Assembly (NCBI GenBank): GCA_022791475.1
Contig: JAAVZD010000027.1
Location: forward strand, 1 to 64,000
Origin: Clostridia bacterium
GTDB taxonomy: Bacteria > Bacillota_A > Clostridia > TANB77 > CAG-508
Length of the DNA: 64,000 nucleotides
Direction of reading: 5' to 3'
Both the position numbers and the translations under genes were made by a program. The notes under the pieces are model-generated. The model was not told where the DNA came from and searched no databases. It worked only from the letters and a program-made list of their open reading frames with translations. Numbering within the stretch: position 1 is the first letter of the stretch; each line of letters starts with the position of its first letter. Shown here piece after piece: positions 17,722 to 26,563 of this stretch.

Positions 17722-19548
17722 ATGGATAACATATTAGATAAAGTAAATAATCCAGAAGATTTAAAGAAACTTAATATAAAAGAAAAAGAGCAACTAGCAA
17801 AAGAAATAAGAGAAAAAGTTATAAACACAGTATCAGTAACAGGTGGACACTTAGCTTCTAACTTAGGTGTTACAGAAATAACTATTGCACTTCATAGTGT
17901 TTTTAATACTCCTAAAGACAAAATAGTATGGGATGTAGGGCATCAAACTTATGTGCATAAAATATTAACAGGCAGAAAAGATAAAATGCATACTTTAAGG
18001 CAACTAGGTGGTATATCTGGTTTTCCAAAAATAAAAGAATCTGAATACGATAGTTTTGATACAGGCCATAGTAGTACATCAATATCAGTAGCACTTGGTA
18101 TGGCACGAGCAAGAGATATAAAAAAAGAAGACAATAACGTAATAGCAATAATAGGAGATGGAGCTTTAACAGGGGGAATGGCATTAGAAGCTTTAAATGA
18201 TGCAGGAAATAGTAAAACGAAATTAATAGTAATATTAAATGATAACGAAATGAGTATTTCAAAAAATGTAGGTGGAATATCCCAATTTTTAACTAAAATG
18301 AGAACTAGAAAATTCTACAAAAAATCTAACAACAGCATAAGAAAAGCTTTAGAAAAAGCACCTAAAATAGGAACACCAATAATAAGAGTAGCAAGAAGAA
18401 TAAAATATAGCTTAAAACAATTAGTTTTACCTAATATGTTTTTTGAAGATTTAGGTTTTAAATATTTAGGACCAGTAGATGGTCATGATATAGAAAGAAT
18501 AGAATGGATTTTAAAATTAGCAAAAAAAGAGCAAGAGCCAGTACTTGTACATATAATAACCAAAAAAGGAAAAGGTTATAAACCAGCAGAAGAAAACCCA
18601 GACAAATTTCATGCAACAGGTAGTTTTGAAATAGAAACTGGAAAATCAAAAAAAGAAAAGAAAAAGGACTATTCAACAGTATTTGGAGAAAAATTAGTAG
18701 ACTTAGCTAAAAATAACGAAAAGATAGTAGCAATAACAGCAGCAATGACAGATGGAACAGGGCTAAAAGAATTTAAAGAAAAATATCCTAACAGATTTTT
18801 TGACGTAGGAATAGCAGAGCAACATGCTGTTAGCTTAGCAGCAGGTCTTGCAAAAGAAGGTTTAAAACCAGTAGTACCAATATACTCATCATTCTACCAA
18901 AGAGCATATGACCAAGTAATACACGACATATGCATAGAAAGCTTGCCAGTAGTTTTGTGCGTAGATAGAGCAGGAGTTGTTGGAAATGATGGAGAAACAC
19001 ATCAAGGGCTATTAGACCTAGCATTCTTTAACCTAGTACCAAACTTAAGCATAATGGCACCAAAAGATTTTAAAGAACTAGAGAAAATGTTAGAATATGC
19101 AATAACATTAAATTCACCAGTAGTAATAAGATACCCAAGAGGTGGGGAAAGTGAAAAAGTAAAATTTGAAAAACATGAAGAGATAAATAGAGGAAAAGCA
19201 GAAATACTAAAAGAAGGAAAAGATATAAGTATAATAACAATAGGGAAAATGGTAGTAAAAGGTATGGAAATAGCGCAAGAATTAGAAAAACAAGGAAAAA
19301 GTGTAGAACTAATAAATGCAAGATTTTTAAAACCATTTGATAAAGAAACAATAATAGAAACAATTACAAAAACAAAAAATGTAATAACAATAGAAGATGC
19401 TAGTATAATAGGTGGATTAGCAACAAAAGTAAAAGAGGTAATAGCAGAAAACAAACTAGAAAATGTAGAACTAAAATGCTATGCTTATCCAGATAAATTT
19501 ATAGAAGCTGGAAATGTAGGAGAATTAGAGGAAAAATATTTATTTTAG
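17722..19548 (+). CDS. dxs: 1-deoxy-D-xylulose-5-phosphate synthase
   Basis: Dxs joins pyruvate and glyceraldehyde 3-phosphate with thiamine diphosphate as cofactor, the entry step of the MEP isoprenoid pathway and a source for thiamine and pyridoxal. The 608 residues hold all landmarks: HLASNLGVTEITIALH, WDVGHQTYVHKILTGRKD, the ThDP-Mg motif GDGALTGGMALEALNDAG then NDNEMSIS, the transketolase middle domain with DVGIAEQHAVSLAAGLA and VLCVDRAGVVGNDGETHQG, and a C-terminal regulatory domain. The length is slightly short of the usual 620, owing to a compact linker. It shares its upstream repeat type with several other housekeeping genes here. Confidence 0.97.
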   Translation: MDNILDKVNNPEDLKKLNIKEKEQLAKEIREKVINTVSVTGGHLASNLGVTEITIALHSVFNTPKDKIVWDVGHQTYVHKILTGRKDKMHTLRQLGGISGFPKIKESEYDSFDTGHSSTSISVALGMARARDIKKEDNNVIAIIGDGALTGGMALEALNDAGNSKTKLIVILNDNEMSISKNVGGISQFLTKMRTRKFYKKSNNSIRKALEKAPKIGTPIIRVARRIKYSLKQLVLPNMFFEDLGFKYLGPVDGHDIERIEWILKLAKKEQEPVLVHIITKKGKGYKPAEENPDKFHATGSFEIETGKSKKEKKKDYSTVFGEKLVDLAKNNEKIVAITAAMTDGTGLKEFKEKYPNRFFDVGIAEQHAVSLAAGLAKEGLKPVVPIYSSFYQRAYDQVIHDICIESLPVVLCVDRAGVVGNDGETHQGLLDLAFFNLVPNLSIMAPKDFKELEKMLEYAITLNSPVVIRYPRGGESEKVKFEKHEEINRGKAEILKEGKDISIITIGKMVVKGMEIAQELEKQGKSVELINARFLKPFDKETIIETITKTKNVITIEDASIIGGLATKVKEVIAENKLENVELKCYAYPDKFIEAGNVGELEEKYLF

Positions 19549-19613
19549 TTCCCATTGGGGACGTTTCCTAATGAGAAATCTGGCACTTTTGGGATATCTG
19601 TCCCTTTTGGGAA
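19549..19613 (+). repeat. Family A dispersed repeat (dxs-ylmH spacer)
   Basis: The unit begins TTCCCATTGGGGACGTTTCC and ends with TCTGTCCCTTTTGGGAA, so its ends are complementary. Related copies occur at 21120, 23605, 32174 and 40390. Confidence 0.75.
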
Positions 19614-19666
19614 ATTTCTAATTTGACTTTTTTAAAAATACAACTAAAAATAAAATTGGAGAAAAT

Positions 19667-20467
19667 ATGGATAGAAATATCATAAATAAATATAAAAATG
19701 AAAAGGATAGATTACTAATATCAAAAGTAATGGATAAAATAAGGTTTTGTGAAACTAAAAATAAAATTCAAACCACAGATTTTTTAGATGAAATGGAGCA
19801 AAAGTTATTAGAAAATTTTTTGAAATCACAAAAAATATCTAATTACTTTTTCACAGGTGGATTTGAAGAAGCGGAAAGAAAAATATTAGTAATTTATCCA
19901 GAAAAGTTAACTGATATAATACGAAATATTAATCTAAATGAATATATAAATTGTATAAGAATACAATTGCCAAATGAAATGCAAGGAGAATATACACATA
20001 AAAATTACTTAGGTGGACTAATGAAATTAGGAATATCAAGAGAAAAAATAGGCGACATTTTAGTAGAAAAAAATGGAGCAGATATTTTAGTGATGCCAGA
20101 AATGTTAAAATTTTTAATTACAAATATTTCTAGTTTAACAAGATTTAGTAAGTCAAGAGTAGAACAAATAGAATTACAAAATTTAAGGAAAATAGAAATA
20201 AAAACACAAAATATAAAAATAACAGTTGCCTCAATGAGGTTAGACAATATAGTTTCAGAACTTGCAAGATGTTCAAGAGGAAAAGCAAATGAATTATTAT
20301 CACAAGAAAGAGTATTATTAAACCATGAAATAATAGAAAAATCCTCAAAAGAAGTAAAAGAAAATGACATAGTAACAATTCGTGGAAAAGGAAGATTTGT
20401 AATAAAAAGTATAGTAGGAAATAGTAGAAAAGGAAGACTATTTATCGAAGTAGAAAAATTCATATAG
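19667..20467 (+). CDS. ylmH: S4-domain RNA-binding protein, YlmH family
   Basis: 266 residues. The N-terminal two thirds match the YlmH/photosystem-II-S4 family (FTGGFEEAERKILVIYPE, then GISREKIGDILVEKNGADILV). The last 80 residues are an S4 RNA-binding domain (MRLDNIVSELARCSRGKANELLSQERVLLNH). In Bacillus subtilis YlmH binds 50S-peptidyl-tRNA and takes part in ribosome rescue alongside RqcH and RqcP. An RqcP homologue is encoded at 28454. It is normally in the division/wall cluster, so its place after dxs is a rearrangement. Confidence 0.88.
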   Translation: MDRNIINKYKNEKDRLLISKVMDKIRFCETKNKIQTTDFLDEMEQKLLENFLKSQKISNYFFTGGFEEAERKILVIYPEKLTDIIRNINLNEYINCIRIQLPNEMQGEYTHKNYLGGLMKLGISREKIGDILVEKNGADILVMPEMLKFLITNISSLTRFSKSRVEQIELQNLRKIEIKTQNIKITVASMRLDNIVSELARCSRGKANELLSQERVLLNHEIIEKSSKEVKENDIVTIRGKGRFVIKSIVGNSRKGRLFIEVEKFI

Positions 20468-20471
20468 ACTA

Positions 20472-20500
20472 TTGAATAATGGAACATAATGTGATATAAT
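20472..20500 (+). promoter_or_regulatory. Promoter with structured leader downstream
   Basis: TTGAAT at 20472-20477 and TATAAT at 20495-20500 are separated by 17 bases. Transcription would start near 20507 and give an approximately 90-base structured leader. Confidence 0.7.
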
Positions 20501-20506
20501 GTAAAA

Positions 20507-20595
20507 CATGAAAAGGTAGTATACCTTTCGAAGTAACTTCGGGAGGTAATAATTTGCCTCCTGTAAATAATTATTATTAAATAGGAGGTAAACTT
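20507..20595 (+). promoter_or_regulatory. Structured 5' leader with competing anti-Shine-Dalgarno pairing
   Basis: Three successive hairpins are visible: AAAGGTA (20512-20518) with TACCTTT (20522-20528), CGAAG (20529-20533) with CTTCG (20537-20541), and GGAGG (20542-20546) with CCTCC (20557-20561). The same CCTCCT can instead pair with the true ribosome-binding site AGGAGG at 20583-20588. The two pairings exclude each other, as in translational switches. No ligand class is recognised. Confidence 0.5.
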
Positions 20596-20910
20596 ATGAA
20601 AATGATTTTTGATGCTGACGAAACGATAACAGTAAGAGAGAGACTTTGTGGAACATGGGAAATAAGAAAAAAAGAATTAGCAGATTTCTTAATAAGTGCG
20701 CAAGAAAGAGATGAGTTAAAAGCAATAGGAAGAAACCGGTGTTTGTTTGGTGCTAAAATACTTGAAAGAGCAGTTATTTTATCAAATCTAGCTAATGTTA
20801 TTTCAATTGAGGTAGATAGTAATATTATTAAATTAAACCCGATTGGAATAAAAATGAGAGTGAATGATTCTATAATTGATTTCCTTGAGTCTAAAGCAGA
20901 AAATAGCTGA
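20596..20910 (+). CDS. Small cytosolic protein of unknown function
   Basis: 104 residues, no signal peptide or membrane segment, mixed alpha/beta character. It begins MKMIFDADETITVRERLCGT and has GRNRCLFGAKILERAVILSN in the middle. I do not recognise the family. It has its own promoter, a structured leader and a terminator, so it is a separately controlled unit. Codon 48 is an in-frame CGG (followed by TGT) read as Arg. Confidence 0.6.
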   Translation: MKMIFDADETITVRERLCGTWEIRKKELADFLISAQERDELKAIGRNRCLFGAKILERAVILSNLANVISIEVDSNIIKLNPIGIKMRVNDSIIDFLESKAENS

Positions 20911-20921
20911 AATAATAATGT

Positions 20922-20957
20922 AAAATAGCCTTAAATTCAAAACTTAAGGCTATTTTT
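20922..20957 (+). terminator. Rho-independent terminator
   Basis: A 13-bp stem (20922-20934 with 20944-20956), 9-base loop and T run follow the unknown gene. Confidence 0.8.
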
Positions 20958-21000
20958 CTATTGATTTTAAAAATACAATATGTTAAAATACCAATATAAA

Positions 21001-21075
21001 TAAGCAAGAATAAAATTTTCTAAGTGGTAAAGCCACATAAGAAAATCTAATTCTTGCATAACTATCTTCTAAGGA
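21001..21075 (+). repeat. Family C palindromic repeat, copy 1
   Basis: An approximately 55-base imperfect hairpin runs from GCAAGAATAAAATTTTCTAA to AGAAAATCTAATTCTTGC and is followed by about 15 conserved bases. The reverse complement of the whole unit recurs at 48554-48627 with about 90% identity by eye. Confidence 0.75.
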
Positions 21076-21119
21076 AACACACCTACTTACGTGGATGACT
21101 TTCCAAAGAATATAAAAAA

Positions 21120-21148
21120 GTTCCCAAAAGGAAACGTCCCCAATGGGA
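21120..21148 (-). repeat. Family A repeat fragment at the lepA start
   Basis: The reverse complement reads TTCCCATTGGGGACGTTTCC then TTTTGGGAA, a shortened family A unit. It contains the ATG at 21143, which is therefore a doubtful start for lepA. Confidence 0.7.
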
Positions 21149-21166
21149 AAAAAGGAGAAAGCAAAA

Positions 21167-22978
21167 TTGGAAGACAAGAAAAAATACATTAGAAATTTTA
21201 GTATAATAGCACACATAGACCATGGAAAATCAACACTAGCTGATAGATTAATAGAAATGACAGGAGTACTTTCAAAACGTGAAATGGAAGCACAAGTTTT
21301 AGATAATATGGATATAGAAAAAGAACGTGGAATTACTATAAAATCTCAAGCAGTTAGAATGAAATATAAAGCAAAAGATGGAAACGAATATGAGCTTAAT
21401 TTAATAGATACCCCAGGTCATGTAGACTTTAACTATGAAGTATCAAGAAGTTTAGCGGCATGTGATGGAGCAATTTTGGTAGTAGATAGTAGCCAAGGTG
21501 TAGAAGCACAAACATTAGCAAATGTATATTTAGCAATAGATAATAACCTAGAAATTCTGCCAGTAATAAACAAGGTAGATTTGCCAAATGCAAGACCAGA
21601 TGAAGTAAAACAAGAAATAGAAGATATTATAGGTATACCTGCAATGGACGCACCATGTATTTCAGCAAAATCTGGGTTAAATGTAGATGAAGTATTAGAA
21701 AGAATAGTAACAGACCTACCAGCACCTACAGGCAATAAAGAAGAAAAATTAAAATGTTTAATATTTGATTCAATATACAATGACTATAAAGGTGCAATAG
21801 CCTATGTTAGAGTAAAAGATGGAAGTGTAAAAGTAGGAGACGAAATATTACTTATGGCTACAAATAAAACCTTTGTAGTAACAGAAGTAGGGCACTTTGA
21901 ACCAGGAAGTTATGAGCCATGTGAAATGTTAGAAACAGGAGAAGTAGGTTATATAGCAGCAAGTATAAAAAGCCTATCAGATGTAAGAGTTGGTGATACA
22001 ATAACATTAAAAAATGATAAGGCAAGCGAGCCTCTACCAGGATATAAAAAAGTAAATCCAATGGTATATTGTGGTTTATACCCAATAGATGGAAGTGACT
22101 ATGAAAACTTAAAAGTAGCTCTAGAAAAGTTAAAACTAAATGATGCAGCACTAGAATACGAAGCAGAAACTTCAAATGCACTAGGTTTTGGTTTTAGATG
22201 TGGATTCTTAGGTTTACTTCACTTGGAAATAATAGAAGAAAGATTAGATAGGGAATTTGACCTAAGCTTAATTACAACATCACCATCAGTTATATATAAA
22301 GTATATAAAACAGATGGTACAATGATTGAACTATATAATCCATCAGACTTACCACCATCAAACGAAATATCATATATGGAAGAACCATTTGTAACAGCTG
22401 AAATTCTAACACCAAAAGAATTTGTAGGAAATATAATGGAAATATGTCAAAGCAGACGTGGAATATATATAGATATGAAATACTTAGATGAAAATAGAGT
22501 AACATTAATATATGAACTACCACTAAATGAAATAATATATGACTTTTTTGATAATTTAAAATCACGAACAAAAGGATATGCATCATTTGATTATGAAATA
22601 AAAGATTATAGACGTTCAGAGTTAGTAAAACTAGATATATGGGTAAATGGAGAAGGAGTAGATGCACTATCATTTATAGTACATAAAGATTCCGCTTATG
22701 AAAGAGGAAGAAAAATGATAGAAAAATTAAAAACATGTATACCAAGGCAATTATTTGCAATCCCACTTCAAGCAGTAATAGGAGGAAAAATAATAGCAAG
22801 AGAAACAATATCAGCAATGAGAAAAGATGTACTAGCAAAATGTTATGGTGGAGATATAACAAGAAAGAAAAAATTATTAGAGAAACAAAAAAAAGGTAAA
22901 AAGAAAATGCGTCAAATAGGAAATGTAGAAATACCACAAGAAGCATTTTTAAGTGTATTAAAATTAGATGAAGAATAA
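21167..22978 (+). CDS. lepA: Elongation factor 4 (LepA), translational GTPase
   Basis: LepA is a ribosome-associated GTPase that affects initiation and back-translocation. G-domain motifs are complete: [14 protein letters not shown], the switch [18 protein letters not shown] and NKVDLP. They are followed by EF-G-like domains II, III and V and the LepA-specific C-terminal domain ([54 protein letters not shown]). I choose the TTG at 21167, nine bases after AAGGAG, because the ATG at 21143 lies in a dispersed repeat with no ribosome-binding site. The product is about 603 residues, the normal length. Confidence 0.95.
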   Translation: MEDKKKYIRNFSIIAHIDHGKSTLADRLIEMTGVLSKREMEAQVLDNMDIEKERGITIKSQAVRMKYKAKDGNEYELNLIDTPGHVDFNYEVSRSLAACDGAILVVDSSQGVEAQTLANVYLAIDNNLEILPVINKVDLPNARPDEVKQEIEDIIGIPAMDAPCISAKSGLNVDEVLERIVTDLPAPTGNKEEKLKCLIFDSIYNDYKGAIAYVRVKDGSVKVGDEILLMATNKTFVVTEVGHFEPGSYEPCEMLETGEVGYIAASIKSLSDVRVGDTITLKNDKASEPLPGYKKVNPMVYCGLYPIDGSDYENLKVALEKLKLNDAALEYEAETSNALGFGFRCGFLGLLHLEIIEERLDREFDLSLITTSPSVIYKVYKTDGTMIELYNPSDLPPSNEISYMEEPFVTAEILTPKEFVGNIMEICQSRRGIYIDMKYLDENRVTLIYELPLNEIIYDFFDNLKSRTKGYASFDYEIKDYRRSELVKLDIWVNGEGVDALSFIVHKDSAYERGRKMIEKLKTCIPRQLFAIPLQAVIGGKIIARETISAMRKDVLAKCYGGDITRKKKLLEKQKKGKKKMRQIGNVEIPQEAFLSVLKLDEE

Positions 22979-23023
22979 AAAGTATGATATTCTAAAAATT
23001 AGGAGAATAATAAATTTTACTTC

Positions 23024-23050
23024 GTAGGGGCATGGGGTACTGTGCCCCTA
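23024..23050 (+). repeat. Family B-like fragment after lepA
   Basis: A short hairpin (TAGGGGCA...TGCCCCTA) resembles the head of the family B units, without the downstream Shine-Dalgarno part. Confidence 0.4.
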
Positions 23051-23059
23051 AATAAAAAA

Positions 23060-23088
23060 GGAAGACTAAAAAATAGTCTTCCAAAAAA
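23060..23088 (-). terminator. Terminator for the small minus-strand gene
   Basis: A 9-bp stem (23060-23068 with 23074-23082) is followed, on the minus strand, by TTTTTTATTT. It lies just past the stop of the gene at 23102-23416. Confidence 0.7.
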
Positions 23089-23101
23089 TAAGTATACTGA
23101 C

Positions 23102-23416
23102 TTAATTAAGTGCTTCTAACCTGTTCTCTAATCGTGATATTTTAGCTACGACTCTATTATATAGAGAACAATAATAATTATACAAATCATATTTTTCAGT
23201 TAATGATTCTACATAAGAATATCCACTAAAAGATGGATTCAGAAAATATGAAGTTTTTGACGAAGTATTATTATTTAACTTATTAACAATTAAATCTATT
23301 GAACTGTTGTAATAATTAATGTAAGATTTATAACCTTTAGCAAGTTTTCTTAATTTATTTAACCTATATACTAAAACCTCTTTGCGCCGTTTTTTCAAAA
23401 ATGTAATTATACCCAT
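23102..23416 (-). CDS. Small basic helical protein of unknown function
   Basis: 104 residues, Lys/Arg-rich N-terminus (FLKKRRKE) and a Tyr/Asn/Ser-rich helical body. A perfect AGGAGG precedes the ATG on the minus strand by seven bases, and a terminator follows, so the gene is likely real although I know no family. Codon 10 is an in-frame CGG (CGG CGC, Arg-Arg). Confidence 0.6.
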   Translation of the reverse strand: MGIITFLKKRRKEVLVYRLNKLRKLAKGYKSYINYYNSSIDLIVNKLNNNTSSKTSYFLNPSFSGYSYVESLTEKYDLYNYYCSLYNRVVAKISRLENRLEALN

Positions 23417-23528
23417 AATGCATACCTCCTATTGAAATATTTTTGAAAATATATTAGAATATAGTAAGTATATAACAAAACTTAACATAAGTCAAGAAAA
23501 AATAGAAATATAAGAAAAGGAATAAAAA

Positions 23529-24380
23529 ATGAAACAAAAAAATAATAAAAAACCTTCTAAACTACTGCATAATGCGACTGGAACACGCAAAGCCTTAACA
23601 GTCGATACCCAAAAGGGACGATTGCCCCATTTGGAAACATCCCTAATGGGAATTGACCAAGTAGAAGGAAGAAATTCTATAATAGAACTATTAGAATCAG
23701 GTAGAGATATTAACAAAATATTCATACAGGCTGGGGAAAAACATGGCTCAATTAATAAAATAATAGCAATGGCAAAAGAAAATAAAGTATTAATTTCAGA
23801 AGTTAGTAAAGAAAAAATAAACCAAATGGCACAAACAGAAAATCATCAAGGAGTTATAGCAATAGTACCGCCATTTGACTACTGTGAAATAGAAGATATT
23901 TTATTAGAGGCAAATACTAGACAAGAAGAACCATTTGTAGTAATATTAGACGGAATAGAGGACCCTCATAATCTAGGCTCAATTATAAGAACCGCAGAAA
24001 CAGCAGGAGTACACGGAATTATAATACCAAAAAGAAGAGCAGCTTCAGTAAATAGCACTGTAAATAAGGTATCAGCTGGAGCAGTAGAACATATGAAAGT
24101 TGCTAGAGTAAATAACCTAGTAGAAACAATGAAATACTTAAAAGAACAAGGTTTATGGATATGCGGTACAGCTATGGACACTAAAACATATTATTATAAC
24201 CAAGACCTAAAAGGCCCATTAGCAATAGTAATTGGAAGCGAAGGCTTTGGAATGAGTAGACTAGTAAAAGAAAATTGTGACTTTCTAGTAAAAATCCCAA
24301 TGAAGGGTAAAATAACATCACTAAATGCTTCGGTATCAGCTGGAATAGTAATATATGAAGCAATGAAACAAAGAAATTAA
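23529..24380 (+). CDS. rlmB: 23S rRNA (guanosine-2'-O)-methyltransferase RlmB/TrmH family
   Basis: A SpoU-class knotted methyltransferase using S-adenosylmethionine to methylate the ribose of an rRNA (or tRNA) guanosine. The 283 residues contain the substrate-binding N-domain from about residue 40 (VEGRNSIIELLESG), then the three SpoU motifs: DGIEDPHNLGSIIRTAETAG with the catalytic Arg, the middle IVIGSEGFGMSRL and LNASVSAGIVIYE. The first 40 residues are unusual and are partly encoded by an in-frame family A repeat (23605-23653), so they may be dispensable. A start at ATG 23649 would give the normal N-terminus but lacks a ribosome-binding site. Confidence 0.9.
   Translation: MKQKNNKKPSKLLHNATGTRKALTVDTQKGRLPHLETSLMGIDQVEGRNSIIELLESGRDINKIFIQAGEKHGSINKIIAMAKENKVLISEVSKEKINQMAQTENHQGVIAIVPPFDYCEIEDILLEANTRQEEPFVVILDGIEDPHNLGSIIRTAETAGVHGIIIPKRRAASVNSTVNKVSAGAVEHMKVARVNNLVETMKYLKEQGLWICGTAMDTKTYYYNQDLKGPLAIVIGSEGFGMSRLVKENCDFLVKIPMKGKITSLNASVSAGIVIYEAMKQRN
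23605..23653 (-). repeat. Family A repeat inside the rlmB reading frame
   Basis: The reverse complement contains CCCATTAGGGATGTTTCC, AAATGGGGC and CGTCCCTTTTGGG, a diverged family A unit. It encodes roughly residues 26-41 of RlmB without breaking the frame. Confidence 0.65.
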
Positions 24381-24488
24381 TTGTAGAGGTCGCACCCTTG
24401 GGCGACCCGTTCTACAAAGAAATTACCCAAAAGAAAAATGAAAAGTGAAGAGTGAATAATCAATAGTACACGCTTCGTGCGAAGGAGG
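24380..24488 (+). repeat. Family B dispersed repeat upstream of the 24497 gene
   Basis: TTGTAGAGGTCGCACCCTTG and GGCGACCCGTTCTAC form an outer hairpin. A spacer with GAATAATCAATAGTACACGC follows, then CTTCGTGCGAAGGAGG, where the small stem includes the start of the ribosome-binding site. Confidence 0.7.
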
Positions 24489-24496
24489 AAAAGAAA

Positions 24497-25954
24497 ATGT
24501 ATTACGGAAGAAAAAAAGGAATAATAATTGCAATAATAGTGGTAGCTATAATATTATTAGTAGGAATAGTAGGAACATGTTTATATATGTTCACAGATTT
24601 ATTTAAATCTAATGAAAAACTATTCTGGAAATATATGAGTAAACAGGTAGAAAGCATAGGAATAACACCAAATACACAAATGCAAGAAATACAAAAAAAG
24701 AAACAACAAAATCCATATATAACAAATGGAAAAGTTGAATTTTCTTCAACTAACAATGAAATTAATAATAATTTAGAAAAAGTCAAACTAATTTCTGAAG
24801 GAAAAACAGATAAATCAAATAATTATGCATATTCAGAAAATAAATTAGAATATAGCAATAGCACAATATTTAACTTAAAATATGTACATGATGAAGATAT
24901 ATATGCTTTAAAATCAGATGAAATTGTAAATGTATATGTAGGTGTAAGAAATAAAAATTTAAATGTTCTAATGCAAAAACTAGGAATAACATTAGCCTTT
25001 GATATTCCAGATGAAATAGTTCCAATAGATTATTCTAGCATATATAATTTGACGCAGGAAGAAGAAAATCACCTAAAAGAAACATATTCAAATGTAATAA
25101 TGCAAAATATTACTAAAGATTGTTATAGCAGACAAACAGAGGCAGTAGTAGAAAAAGATGGAGTTTCATATACTACAACATCATATAGGTTAGACTTAAG
25201 TAGTGATTTAATTTCAGATATTACACTAAATATCTTAAACACATTAAAAACAGATACTGTTACTCTAAATTTAATAGCATCAAAAGCTTCTGGGTTAGGT
25301 ATAGAAGAATATGCAACTGTAGATGGAGTAATTAATGGAATAGATAATATTATAAATAATTTAGAAAATGTTAATTTTGTAGATACATCATTTGTAGTAT
25401 ATAGTTATAAAGGAGAAACAATAATGACAGAAGTGTTATTAAAAAATACTTCTAAAACAACTATATATACAGGTAATTCAATTAAAATAAAATACGAAAA
25501 CTTTGAAGATGATGCAGAATTTAATGTTATGAATATAGAAATAGTAAGTATCAATACATTTGCACAATCTGGTTTAAATATTAAAGCAAATGTAGATGAC
25601 GAAACAGAAGTAACATTAGATATAAGCAATACAGGTTCAGCAGTAGAGGGAAATTTAAATACAAATATTACAGGAACTGTTATGCAAAACGAAGAAATAT
25701 ATGAATTTGTATACACAGGAACTACTGAATTTGTAAATGAATTAGAAAATATAGAAGAATTAAACGAAACTAATTGTGCAATATTAAATGATTATTCACA
25801 GCAAGACTTAAATACATTAATGCAAGCTTTAATGAACCAAATAATAACAGTATTTAATCAAAAAGCACAAATGATAGGAATATCAAATACAGTTGTTAAT
25901 CCTACACCACAAGTTACAACAGATCAAAACCCAGAAACAACAAACAACATATAA
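24497..25954 (+). CDS. Membrane-anchored extracytoplasmic protein of unknown function
   Basis: 485 residues. A short basic start (MYYGRKKG) precedes one membrane helix at about 8-33, which probably acts as an uncleaved anchor. The remaining 450 residues are Asn/Thr/Ser-rich and beta-like, with an opening WKYMSKQVESIG segment and a disordered Thr/Pro/Gln tail. No catalytic motif is seen and I cannot name the family. It sits between rlmB and thrS but has its own repeat-associated ribosome-binding site. Low cysteine and high Asn content suit a surface protein. Confidence 0.7.
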   Translation: MYYGRKKGIIIAIIVVAIILLVGIVGTCLYMFTDLFKSNEKLFWKYMSKQVESIGITPNTQMQEIQKKKQQNPYITNGKVEFSSTNNEINNNLEKVKLISEGKTDKSNNYAYSENKLEYSNSTIFNLKYVHDEDIYALKSDEIVNVYVGVRNKNLNVLMQKLGITLAFDIPDEIVPIDYSSIYNLTQEEENHLKETYSNVIMQNITKDCYSRQTEAVVEKDGVSYTTTSYRLDLSSDLISDITLNILNTLKTDTVTLNLIASKASGLGIEEYATVDGVINGIDNIINNLENVNFVDTSFVVYSYKGETIMTEVLLKNTSKTTIYTGNSIKIKYENFEDDAEFNVMNIEIVSINTFAQSGLNIKANVDDETEVTLDISNTGSAVEGNLNTNITGTVMQNEEIYEFVYTGTTEFVNELENIEELNETNCAILNDYSQQDLNTLMQALMNQIITVFNQKAQMIGISNTVVNPTPQVTTDQNPETTNNI

Positions 25955-25992
25955 TTACAAAAAAATGTTAATTAAAATTTGAATAAAATATA

Positions 25993-26021
25993 TTGACTAA
26001 CATAAAATAAAAGTTTATAAT
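25993..26021 (+). promoter_or_regulatory. Promoter of the thrS T-box transcript
   Basis: TTGACT at 25993-25998 and TATAAT at 26016-26021 are separated by 17 bases and lie about 40 bases before the T-box leader. Confidence 0.75.
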
Positions 26022-26061
26022 AATAATTAGTTAGAATATAAAAAACAAAATTGAGACAAAG

Positions 26062-26264
26062 TAAAATAAAGGTTACTTAAAAAGAGAGAGTTTGCCACCG
26101 GCTGAAAGCAAACTTAAAGAAAACATATTTGAAAAACTACCTCAATGTTTCTAGAAAAAAAGCTAGACGTATTACTTGCGTTAAAAGTATAAATTAAGTA
26201 AAAAAATAGGATGGAACCGTGTAAAAGCACTCCTATGCTCAAAAAGCATAGTGAGTGCTTTTTT
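26062..26264 (+). promoter_or_regulatory. T-box riboswitch (threonine) with terminator
   Basis: T-box leaders sense uncharged tRNA. AGAGAG and CCACCGGCTGAAAG belong to Stem I. CTACCTC near 26138 offers ACC as a plausible Thr specifier. The conserved T-box sequence appears as AGGATGGAACCGTG at 26208-26221, and an intrinsic terminator (26223-26239 with 26245-26262, then T) follows. Low Thr-tRNA charging would favour read-through into thrS. Unusually, 280 bases of dispersed repeats lie between the terminator and the gene. Confidence 0.88.
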
Positions 26265-26289
26265 GAATGAAAATAAAATCGTTTTTAAT

Positions 26290-26381
26290 TTGTAGAGGCG
26301 ATTATTTCTTAGCTGTTGGAGCAAAGCGAGTTACAGATAAGTTATGCATTAGCTTAATCGCCCGCTTTTCTAAGAAAATAC
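26290..26381 (+). repeat. Family D repeat, copy 1 (between T-box and thrS)
   Basis: The segment contains ATTTCTTAGCTGTTGGAGCA, GCGAGTTACAGATAAGTTATGC and AATCGCCC. The reverse complement of these blocks recurs in the same order at 48180-48288. Its flanks carry TGTAGAGGCGAT and AATCGCCCGC, complementary ends like family B. Confidence 0.65.
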
Positions 26382-26410
26382 CCTAGAGAAGAATACAAAT
26401 CAAAGATTTA

Positions 26411-26555
26411 AGGTAGGGGTGGCACCCATGGGCGACCCGAAAGACGTAAATATATTTCGACAAAAGAAAATTCAAAATGCGGTGTAAAAATCCTAAAATG
26501 AATAATGAATAGTGAGGAGTAAATAATGAATAATATACGCTTCACGTGAAGGAGG
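26411..26555 (+). repeat. Family B repeat directly upstream of thrS
   Basis: GGTAGGGGTGGCACCCATGG and GGCGACCC form the head. Short AATGAATAGTGAGGAGTAAATA repeats follow and end in the palindrome CTTCACGTGAAG fused to GGAGG, the thrS ribosome-binding site. Confidence 0.65.
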
Positions 26556-26563
26556 AAAAGAAA

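Noticed and set aside
21143..21166. ATG at 21143 as the lepA start
   Set aside because: It lies within a family A repeat with no ribosome-binding site, while TTG 21167 has AAGGAG at ideal spacing and gives the usual N-terminus.
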